Origin: Balaenoptera acutorostrata
Taxonomy: Eukaryota > Chordata > Mammalia > Artiodactyla > Balaenopteridae
DNA length: 64,000 bases
NCBI RefSeq assembly: GCF_949987535.1
Contig: NC_080078.1
Coordinates: 29,718,942 to 29,782,941 of the forward strand
Direction of reading: 5' to 3'
How positions within the stretch are numbered: position 1 is the first letter of the stretch; every line of letters starts with the position of its first letter. This document shows, piece by piece, positions 54,890 through 64,000 of the stretch. Made by a program: the position numbers and the translations under genes. The notes below the pieces were generated by a model, which did not search any database, was not told where the DNA came from, and was given only the letters and a program-made list of their open reading frames with translations.

Positions 54890-55236
54890 TGGGCTTCCCT
54901 GGTGGCGCAGTGGTTGAGAATCTGCCTGCTAATGCAGGGGACACGGGTTCGAGCCCTGGTCTGGGAAGATCCCACATGCCACGGAGCAGCTGGGCCCGTG
55001 AGCCACAACTACTGAGCCTGCGCGTCTGGAGCCTGTGCCCCGCAACGGGAGGGGCCGCGATAGTGAGAGGCCCACGCACCGCGATGAAGAGCGGTCCCTG
55101 CACCGCGATGAAGAGTGGCCCCCACTTGCCGTAACTAGAGAAAGCCCTCGCAAGAACTGAAGACCCAACACAGCCAAAAATAAAGAAATAAATAAATAAA
55201 GTAGCTATAAAATTTAAAAAAAAAAAAAAAAAGAAA
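54890..55236 (+). repeat. CHR-family SINE with internal duplication
   Basis: Full length; duplication aagaaagagtcaa at 54877-54889 and 55237-55249. The 'caccgcgatgaagag' unit occurs twice in tandem (55077 and 55099 regions), lengthening the element by about 22 bases. Confidence 0.92.
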
Positions 55237-55249
55237 AAGAAAGAGTCAA

Positions 55250-56564
55250 ATTAACTTTAGCCTTGTCCCAAGCCATAATGTGTAGTGCTTGTTCATTCTT
55301 TCCTAATATGCATCAAAACAGCCCATAAGCCGTGTGACACCCGAGCAGAAATGCACCCACAACTGTCTGAAGTGCTGTGCTAGGCCTTGTTGCTGGGAAC
55401 TTGGCTCTGGAGGAGGGAAGGAGACAACGGAAGAGAAAACTCTGGAATGCAGGGGCCTGAGCAGGCCGGAGATAGATGTGCCTACAGTTTGCAACCACCT
55501 GTAGGTTTCTAAATCTGTGCAATGGCTCAGCGATTTCTGGCCCAGAAAGGAAACTGCAGACTTCCCAGCCTGCCTCCCGGCTCTGTCCCTCACATGCTTA
55601 CCAGGAACCCAGCAGTGGGCTGGGCACAGTGGGGGCCCCAGGAGGGAGAGCAGTTCTCCCTTCTCCAGGCTGACTTAAGATCAACACTTGGCAATTTGGG
55701 GTGTGTGGGTGGGTGTGCATGCACATGTACGGCATTTAAAGAAAAACAGAGAGGGAAGGATTCCATTAAAAATACCTATGAATATTCATACCTACAGCAA
55801 ACAAAGAGCAGGTACAGATAAATTTCTTTGAAATTGACTCGCCATGAGATAACTTGGTAGAGGGTGGGAGAAGGCAATTCAAAAGTAGAAAAACACAACT
55901 GAGGGGTAAACATTAGGCAGAAAATTTAATTTTACTGGTAATCAAATGTGAATGAAAATAGTGATTATAACTTAATCTATTGCAAAATAGATATGTAAAT
56001 AATGATACCCAGAACTGGTGAGGCTGTCAGCAAAACCCATCCCCTCAAATTCTGTAAAGGGCAGTTTCAATTAGTACAACCTCAGTAGCATGTTTTGAAA
56101 GTCTTAAAACCATTTGTTCCTTTGACCTAATAAGCCCACTCCTGGGCCTTTATCCAAAACGAGGGAGGGAAGGAAGACATAAATGATTCCAAAAGATTTC
56201 AAAATAATTTCATTACTCAAAATAATGGAAAATTAAAAACAGCCAACAGGGAAATGATTTTTTAAAGTTGTATTAGTTGCAAACATTATCTTGAACTCAT
56301 CTGTCAAAAAGTTCAGCATGAGGCAATGTATTAACATGAAAAAAGATTAGCCTCCAAGTAAAGCAGAAGACAAGACAGCATAAAAATCTGCACTAATAGT
56401 GACTGCATATGGACAAAAGCTGGTAGGGAATAGAGGAAAATGAAAACAGTTCATATAAGAATGGCAGGACACTGTAGCTGATTATTTTTCTTTTAAAATT
56501 TCCTTTATAATTATTATGATGCTTCCTGTCCCAGAGAGTTTTTAAAAATTAAAAAGTAAGGAGG
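55250..56564. other. AT-rich intergenic sequence with L1M traces
   Basis: The first 400 bases look single-copy. From about 55830 on there are old L1 3' traces ('ctggtgaggctgtcagcaaa', 'taataagcccactcctgggc'). Confidence 0.4.
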
Positions 56565-56898
56565 GGGCTTCCCTGGTGGCTCAGTGGTTAAGAATCTGCC
56601 TGCCAATGCAGGGGACATGGGTTCAAGCCCTGGTCTGGGAAGATCCCACATGCCACGGAGCAACTAAACCAGTGTGCCACAACTACTGAGCCTGCACTCT
56701 ACAGCCCGCAAGCCACAACTACTGAAGCCCGCGTGACTACAGCCCGTGCTCCGCAACAAGAGAAGCCACCGCAATGAGAAGCCCGCGCACCGCAATGAAG
56801 AATAGCCTCTGCTCACCGCAACTAGAGAAAGCATGCGTGCAAGGAAGACCCAATGCAGCCAAAAATGAATGGATAAAATAAATAAATTAAAAAAAAAA
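56565..56898 (+). repeat. CHR-family SINE (older variant)
   Basis: Starts 'gggcttccctggtggctcag' with repeated 'cacaactactgaagcc'-type units. Duplication aaggagg at 56558-56564 and 56899-56905. Confidence 0.88.
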
Positions 56899-56979
56899 AA
56901 GGAGGGAAGGAGGGAAGAAGGAAGAAAGCAACCCAAGTGTCTGTCAATGGATGAATGGATTAAAAAAGTGGTCTCTCCC

Positions 56980-57232
56980 CTGAAGAGTCAGGAAACAAGA
57001 GGGTCCCCAAGAAAAAGAGGAAATTCTCTTCCAAGGAGGAGCGTCTCAGCAGTGGACCTGAAGAGGCTGCTGCCAGCAAGAGTAGCAGCTCCAAGAAAAA
57101 GAAAAAGCTCCAAAAGCTATCCCAGGAAAATTAGAATGAACATTTCCCTAGTAGGGCATAACTTACAGAGATATTTCCCAACCCATCCCCTATAACCCAA
57201 TAAAAATAAAAACAAAACAAACAAACAACAAA
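56980..57232 (+). pseudogene. 5'-truncated retrocopy resembling the NOP56 C-terminus and 3' UTR
   Basis: The frame from 56982 is open for 50 codons to TAG (57132-57134): a Lys/Ser/Glu-rich tail with VPKKKRKFSSKEE, SSGPEEAA and SSSKKKKKLQKLSQEN. This fits my knowledge of the C-terminus of the nucleolar box C/D snoRNP protein NOP56. AATAAA at 57199-57204 and an A-rich tail follow. A perfect 18-base duplication (aaaaaagtggtctctccc, 56962-56979 and 57233-57250) proves L1-type retrotransposition. Only the last ~50 codons are present and no promoter is visible, so it is not functional. The parent assignment needs a search. Confidence 0.65.
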
Positions 57233-57250
57233 AAAAAAGTGGTCTCTCCC

Positions 57251-60055
57251 GTAACATTATGAGATTAGAAATCAACTACAAGAAAAAAAGCTGTAAAAAA
57301 CACAAACACGTGGAGGCTAAACAGTATGCTACTAAGCAACCAACAGATCACTGAAAAAATCAAAAGGGAAACCAAAAAATACTTAGAGACAAATGAAAAT
57401 GAAAACACAATGATCCAAAACCTATGGGACATAGGAAAATCAGTTCTAAGAGGGAAGTTTATAGCACTACGATCTTACCATAGGAAACAAGAAAAATCCC
57501 AAACAAACAACCTAAACTTAAACCCAAAGCAACTAGAGAAAGAACAAACAAAACCCAAAAGTTAGCAGAATAAAAGAAATCATAAAGTTCAGAGTAGAAA
57601 TAAAGGAAATAGAGACAAAGAAAGCAATAGAAAAGATCAATGAAACTAAAAGCTGGTTCTTTGAAAAGATAAACAAAATTGATAAACCTTTAGCCAGGCT
57701 CATCAAGAACAAAGGAAGAGGGCTCAAATCAATAAAATTGGAAATGAAAAAGAAGAAGTTAACAATGGACATCACAGAAATGCAAAGGATCATGAGCAAC
57801 TATATGCCAATAAAATGGACAATGTAGAAGAAATGGACAAATTCTTAGAAAGGTACAATCTCCCAAAACTGAACCATGAAGAAATAGAAAATATGAACAG
57901 ACCAATCAGAAGCACTGAAATTGAAACTGTAATTTAAAAACTCCCAATGAACAAAAGTCCAGGACCAGATAGCTTCACAGGTGAATTCTATCAAACATTT
58001 AGAGAAGAGTTAACACCTATCCTTCTGAAACTATTTCAAAAAATTGCAGAGGAAGGAACACTCCCAAACTCATTCTGCGAAGCCACCCTGATACCAAAAC
58101 CAGACAAGGATACCACCACAAAAAAAGAAATTACAGGCCAATATCATTGATGAACATAGTCGCAAAAATCCTCAGCAAAATACTAGGAAATCAAATCCAA
58201 CAATACATTGAAAGGATCATACACCATAATCAAGTGGGATTTATCCCAGGGATACAAGGATTTTTCAATATCTGCAAGTCAGTCAGTGTGATACACCACT
58301 TAACAAACTGAAAAGTAAAAACCATATAATCATCTCAATAGATGCAGAAAAAGCTTTTGACAACATTCAATACTCATTTATGATAAAAACTCTCCAGAAA
58401 GTGGGTATAGAGGGAACATACCTCAACATAATAAAGGCCATATATGACAAACCCACAGCTAACATCATATTCAACAGTGAAAAGCTGAAAGCATTTCCTC
58501 TAAGATCAGGAACAAGACAAGGACGTCCACTCTCACCACTTTTATTCAACATAGTTTTGGAAGTCCTAGCCATAGCAATCAGAAAAGAAAAAGAAATAAA
58601 AGGAATCTGAATTGGAAAAGAAGTAAAACTGTCACTGTTTGCAGAGGACATGATACTATACATAGAAAATGCTAAAGAAGCTACCAGAAAACTACTAGAG
58701 CTCATCAGTGAATTCGGTAAAGTTGCAGGATACAAAATTAATACATAGATATCTGTTGCATTTCTATACACTAACAACAAAAGATCAGAAAGAGAAATTA
58801 AGGAAACAATCCCATTTACCATTGTGTCAAAAAAAAAAAAAAAACACCTAGGAATAAACCTACCTAAGGAGGCAAAAGACCAGTACTCAGAAAACTATAA
58901 GACACTGATGAAAGAAATCGAAGATGACACAAACAGATGGAAAGATACAACCGTGTTCTTGGATTGGAAGAATCAATATTGTCAAAATGACTATACTACC
59001 CAAGGTAATCTACAGATTCGATGCAATCCCTATCAAATTACCAATGGCACTTTTTTTTTTCAGATCTAGAACCATAAATCTTAAAAATTTGTATGGAAAC
59101 ACAAAAGACCTGGAATAGCCAAGGCAATCTTGAGAAATTAAAATGGAACTAGAGGAATCAGGCTCCCTGGCTTCAGACTATACTACAAAGCTACAGTAAT
59201 CAAAACAGTATGGTACTGGTACAAAAACAGAAATATAGATCAATGGAACAGGATAGAAAGCCCAGAAACAAACCCGCGCACCTATGGTCAATTAATCTAT
59301 GACAAAGGAGGCAAGAATATACAATGGAAAAGACAGTCTCTTCAATAAGTGGTGCTGGGGAAACTGGACAGCTACATGTAAAAGAATGAAATTAGAACAT
59401 TCTATAACACCATACACAAAAATAAACTCAAAATGGATTAAAGACCTAGATGTAAGACCGGATACTATAAAAACTCTTAGAGGAAAACATAGGCAGAACA
59501 CTCTTGACATAAATCATAGCAATATCTTTTGGGATCCACCTCCTAGAGTAATGAAAATAAAAGCAAAAATAAACAAAAGGGACCTAATTAAACTTAAAAG
59601 CTTTTGCATAGCAAAGGAAACCATAAACAAAACAAAAAGACAACCCACAGAATGGGAGAAAATATTTGCCGACGAAGCAGGCAACAAGGAATTAATCTCC
59701 AAAATATACACAAACATCTCGTGCAGCTCAATATAAAAAAAACCAAACAACCCAATCAAAAAATGGGCAGAAGATCCAAATAGACATTTCTCCAAAGAGA
59801 CATACAGATGGCCTAAAAGCACATGAAAAGATGCTCAACAATGCTAATTATTAGAGAAATGCAAATCAAAACTACAATGAAGTACCACCTCACACTGGTC
59901 AGAATGGCCATCATCAAAAAGTCTACCAACAATAAATGCTGGAGAGGGTGTGGAGAAAAGGGGACCCTCCTACACTGTTGGTAGGAATGTAAATTGGTAC
60001 AGCCACTATGGAGAACAGTATGGAGGTGCCTCAAAAAACTAAAAATAGAGTTGCC
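57251..60055 (+). repeat. Decayed L1 ORF2, cut by the assembly gap
   Basis: Reverse transcriptase and C-terminal parts of L1 ORF2 in several frames: 57326-57565, 57947-58150, 58380-58610 and 59299-59736. The segment at 58380 keeps [18 protein letters not shown], and about 58640 reads FAEDM where active elements have FADDM. Frameshifts and stops make it inactive. The 3' end is lost in the N run. A short L1 3' piece before the retrocopy (56925-56965) suggests further stacking. Confidence 0.75.
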
Positions 60056-60255
60056 NNNNNNNNNNNNNNNNNNNNNNNNNNNNNNNNNNNNNNNNNNNNN
60101 NNNNNNNNNNNNNNNNNNNNNNNNNNNNNNNNNNNNNNNNNNNNNNNNNNNNNNNNNNNNNNNNNNNNNNNNNNNNNNNNNNNNNNNNNNNNNNNNNNNN
60201 NNNNNNNNNNNNNNNNNNNNNNNNNNNNNNNNNNNNNNNNNNNNNNNNNNNNNNN
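60056..60255. other. Assembly gap (200 N)
   Basis: Exactly 200 undetermined bases. L1 3' sequence lies to the left and LTR-like sequence to the right, so the gap falls in repeats. The size is probably nominal. Confidence 0.99.
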
Positions 60256-60850
60256 CTTCTGTAAGGAAGGGAAAAATTGCTTTTCTCTCTTCCCATCTTA
60301 GGTTTATTGGCTGGGGCCCTGTAAATGAGACTGAGCAAAGACAGATAGAAACAGAAGTTTATTAGCACCTGCATCAGGCATGCACATGAGAGCACTCAGA
60401 GATCAGTAGCTCAAAGGAGTGGTTAGCACTTGGGCTTATGTAGCATCGTAACAAAAGAACAATACATTTTTAGAAAAGTGACCAGATAAAGGAAAAGGAC
60501 TTGGAGCTTCTATGGGCAGTAAATTGTGGTGGGAGGGTAAATATATGGGGAACTAGGGGTAGAGAAAGGCTAGTTTTGGGCAGGATTTGTTATGTAGATT
60601 ACTCTGTGCAGACAAGGTTCTAGTGTTGTCTCCAGTAATTAACCCCTGTCCCTCTGGTAGAGAGAAGAGGGGAGACACATTTACATATTATGTCCTGCTT
60701 TTAGGCAAATAAGGGGAGGGCAGAGCTTTTCTTATATCTGCTTCTTCTCAACTGCCTTCAGCTCAAAATAACCATTACACCGAAGTGGCATATTCTGGGG
60801 TGCCATGTTCTGCTCCCCTTCACCACCACCAGTGCCATTCTTGCCATGTG
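60256..60850 (-). repeat. Probable endogenous retrovirus LTR, reverse orientation, gap-truncated
   Basis: Read on the minus strand, it has a U3-like stretch, then AATAAA-containing sequence around 60300-60360 followed by a short U5-like end that runs into the gap. The layout and general composition resemble class I mammalian LTRs. Edges and family cannot be set by eye, and no retroviral coding frame is visible. Confidence 0.4.
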
Positions 60851-61400
60851 TTGGGGTTATGACCAAATTAAAGGGTGGCCATTGTTTAAGTGTAAGCCTG
60901 AGTTTTACAACAGAAGTGGAAGAGGAAAAACCGTTCATGTTGACCCTTGTCAAGTGAGGAGGAAAGTGACCCAGTCAACCCACATCTTACGAAAAACTGA
61001 GTCAGCTTTTATTACCTAACCTTGCTTTTCAATTATTTTCAAAGACAGGGAAGGAGTGGGTGTAAATGAGGTCACGCTGAAGCTCTCTGGGCCAGTAAAC
61101 TTGGAATTGAGCTGCCCGGAGAGGAGCAAGACGCTTGACTGTCTAACAAAGATGCTTTCCAGTGAGTTCCTGCTGCCCCAGGGGGTCTGGGATGTGATGC
61201 GTGTCTTAGTGTATTTCTCCTTGGAAGCATGTGTGCATTTCCTGAATGTAAAAGTTTTCACAAATTAATAAATGAACAGAAAAATGCTGACCTTAAGTCA
61301 ATCCAAAAGTTGTTTTATTGGGGGTGTGGGGGTGTGGAGCTAATCAAGATGAGAAGGGGACAATCAAGGCTGACTCTCTATGCAAAAAAATTTGAAAACT
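60851..61400. other. Intergenic, nothing recognised
   Basis: Moderate-complexity sequence between the LTR-like block and old L1 text. No open frame or splice pattern that I would trust. Confidence 0.4.
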
Positions 61401-63290
61401 TAGAGGAAATGGATACTTTCTAGGGGGAAAAAAAAGTACCCACAAGTACCAAAACAGAAAGTATCTAACTAGACCAGAAGAAACTACCACCATCCCCCAA
61501 GCCCCCGTGGTGGTAGTGGTGAGGAAGAGAGCCTGATCTCAGGCAGGGATAGTTTCCCAGGTGAAGTCAGCCAGTTTAAATGCTAACTCCAATGCTATTT
61601 AAATTGCTCCAGGGCCTAGAAGAAGAAGAAACACTTCCAAATTCTTGATCAGGAACCTGTAGAACACTGATGCCAAAAGCCAACAACTATAGCACAACAA
61701 AGGAAAGCCACAGGCCAATTTCATTTATGTAAAAATCAGTGCAAAAGTCCAAAATAAAAGATTAGCAAATAAAATCCACAGGAACATCAAAAGGGAAAAA
61801 TCACCAGAACCAAGTGAGACTTGTACAGTATGACAAGGACAGTTTGATATTAGGTCATCTTTTAATTCACTTTATATTAATATATTAGAGAAGAAAAATC
61901 ATGATTGTAAAAGATGTTAAATGGCATTTGACAATATTTACCCATTTATTAGAAAATCCTTCACAGAATCAGAAAAAGGATACTTCATTAATGTGATAAA
62001 ATTACACACACAAACAAACGCACACACATCAAGCCAAAAATCAGCATCATTTGTGATGGCTGGAAGCAACAAGTTTCCATGAGACTCTGGAACTAAGGAA
62101 TGCCCTGCACCACTACTTTGTTTGGAAGTTTCTAAATGATGAAAGTAGGCAAGAGAAAAAATAAGCAATTTAAGGAGAAAGAAAGAGGTGAAATAATTAT
62201 GTTTACTCTGGAAAATCCAAGAGAAGCAACCAAAAATATGGCAGGCAGTGAGAGATTTCTCTAAGGGGTCAGATAGAGAAGTAACCTACCAAAACAACTA
62301 GCTTTCCTATGTACAAACAGCAAGCAGCTGGAAAAGTTAACAGAAGAATATATCCCACTTACAACAGCACCCCTCCCCATAAACCTCCCAGAAATAAATG
62401 CACAAAGATGTGTACAATCTATGTGAAGAAATCTATTAAAAGCTGCGAGGGATGTAAAATGCTACAAATGCAAAGAAAGCTGTACTGCAAATGTTCTATG
62501 TTCATATGATCTAGAAAGGTTCAACACTACAAAGATGTAACTATCAATACCAAGCGTTAGGGAGTGTGTGGGACTGGAGGTCTCACGCATGCTTGTGGGA
62601 ATGTAAGATGGTGTGGCCACCCTGGGAAACTAGCAATTTCTTAAAAGTTAAACATAAATTTACCATATGGCTCAACGATTCCACTCCTAGGTATCTACTC
62701 AAGAGAAATGAAAACGTACACTCACACAAAGACTTGTGCACAAACACCCATCAGCTGTTAAATGAATAAACAAATTGCAGTATGTTCATACTACAGGATG
62801 CCACTCAGCAATAAAAGGGAACAGAGATGAATCTTAAAAACATGGTGCTAAGTGAAAGATAGATGCAAAAGACCACATATTGTATGATTCCATTTATATG
62901 AAATGTCCAGAAAAGGAAATTAGACAGAAAGAGAAAACAGGTTGTTGTTGCCTGAGGATGTGGGTAGAGTAAGTGGCTGCAAATGGGCCCAGGGAATCTT
63001 CTTGGGTGATGGAAATGTTCTAAAATATGTAAAGATGGCAGCACAACTCTAAATTCACTAAACATCATTGAAATGTATACATAAAATGAGTGATTTTTGT
63101 AGTATAAAAATAAAGCCATTATAAAAGTAACTTCTCAAAAAAAAAGAATTGAGGAAAAAAATTAACTTCATAAATTTAACATACAAATAACATGATCTCA
63201 ATAAAAATACCCCACAGGGATATATGTGCATGTGTGTGTATACGTTCATGCATATTTTTTAAACTAGACAAGCTGATTCTAAAGTTTATG
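61400..63290 (+). repeat. Ancient L1M ORF2 and 3' end
   Basis: Heavily mutated L1: 'aacttagaggaaatggatac' and 'cagaagaatatatcccactt', then a clear old 3' end at 62540-63130 ('gattccactcctaggtatct', 'cactcagcaataaaagggaa', 'atgattccatttatatgaaa'). Confidence 0.65.
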
Positions 63291-63297
63291 AAATTTT

Positions 63298-63646
63298 TGG
63301 GCTTCCCTGGTGGCACAGTGGTTGAGAATCCACCTGCCAATGCAGGGGACATGGGTACGAGCCCTGGTCTGGGAAGATCCCACATGCTGCGGAGCAACTA
63401 AGCCCGAGTGCCACAGCTACTGAGCCTGTGCTCTAGAGCCCATGAGCCACAACTACTGAGCCTTCATGCTGCAACTACTGAAGCCCGTGCGCCTAGAGCC
63501 TGTGCTCCGCAACAAGAGAAGTCACAGCAATGAGAAGCCCACGCACCACCACAAAGAGTAGCCCCCACTCTCCACAGCTAGAGAAAGCCCGTGCGCAGCA
63601 ACGAAGACCCAACACAGCCAAAAATAAATAAATTTATAAAAAAATT
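63298..63646 (+). repeat. CHR-family SINE (older variant)
   Basis: Full length with extra 'ccacaactactgagcc'-type units; perfect 16-base duplication aagtttatgaaatttt at 63282-63297 and 63647-63662. Confidence 0.92.
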
Positions 63647-63662
63647 AAGTTTATGAAATTTT

Positions 63663-64000
63663 AAACAACAACCAGAAAATTTCTGAAAAGAAGAATAATG
63701 AAGTAAAACTAACCCTAATAGATACTAAATCAGATTATACTACAGTAATTAAAACAATTTCATACCAACAAATATCTATGCATGTATATGTATACATATG
63801 TATAACAAATCAGTGGCACAGAAGAAAAAGTCAAATACACATAATACATTCAAAACTTTAGTATATAAATAAGACTTTATTTCAAATCAGTGGAGAGGGG
63901 GCACTCTCTAGTTATTGGTATTAGAACAACTGGGTAGTGTCTGGGATAAAAACTGTTAGGTCCCTCTACCTTATTCCTTCCACCAAAATAAATTCTGAAT
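63663..64000 (+). repeat. L1M ORF2 remnant
   Basis: 'ctactaaatcagattatact'-like text with 'acagtaattaaaacaatttc' is degraded L1 ORF2. It runs to the window edge. Confidence 0.45.

Noticed and set aside
58380..58610. Second reverse transcriptase segment as a functional gene
   Set aside because: L1 ORF2 fragment with FAEDM downstream, frameshifts, and a 3' part lost in the gap.
59994..60395. Open frames spanning the N run
   Set aside because: They exist only because undetermined bases hide stops; both flanks are repeats.

Overview
The window is mammalian genomic DNA, almost certainly from a cetacean. It carries at least sixteen tRNA-derived SINEs of the CHR family (the cetacean/hippo/ruminant clade). 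Most are close to one consensus and flanked by clear target-site duplications. They sit among artiodactyl-type L1 3' ends and older mammalian repeats (MIR, L2, MER1, MER5, MER20, MaLR, MER2, Tigger1). Introns are large, exons are bounded by GT-AG, and there are no bacterial-style operons.

One protein-coding gene dominates. From 295 to 42113 on the + strand I can follow 30 coding exons. All have canonical AG/GT borders, every neighbouring pair is phase-compatible, and no exon contains an in-frame stop. Joined, they encode about 1,680 residues, the C-terminal part of a secreted large lipid transfer protein (LLTP) of the apolipophorin/apoB type; the N-terminal lipovitellin-like part must lie upstream. 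In order the exons give: three tandem ~118-residue modules, each in its own phase 0-0 exon (295-3459); a long amphipathic beta-strand region rich in W-D/N-G turns (5402-27481); an alpha-helical region (about 30361-33487); a linker; and a von Willebrand type D domain followed by a C8 cysteine module (40008-42113). I do not recognise an established gene symbol. The 3' end is unresolved: either read-through to a TGA at 42149-42151, or a terminal exon at 53152 where the splice makes an immediate stop, with a polyadenylation signal at 53832-53837.

From about 42.5 kb on, the DNA changes from GC-rich and exon-dense to AT-rich and L1-dense. It holds several decayed L1 copies with nested CHR SINEs (four within about 2.4 kb of one L1), a MER2 element, a Tigger1-derived short element, a 5'-truncated retrocopy resembling the NOP56 C-terminus with an 18-base duplication, a 200-base assembly gap (60056-60255) and a probable retroviral LTR. 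No second functional gene is visible.

The points most worth following are the intact apolipophorin-like gene in a mammal, its exon-equals-repeat architecture, the vWD-C8 ending without a visible TIL domain, two furin-type sites, and several well-dated transposition events (SINE 3' transduction, repeated use of one target site, a perfect 20-base-pair hairpin inside an L1).
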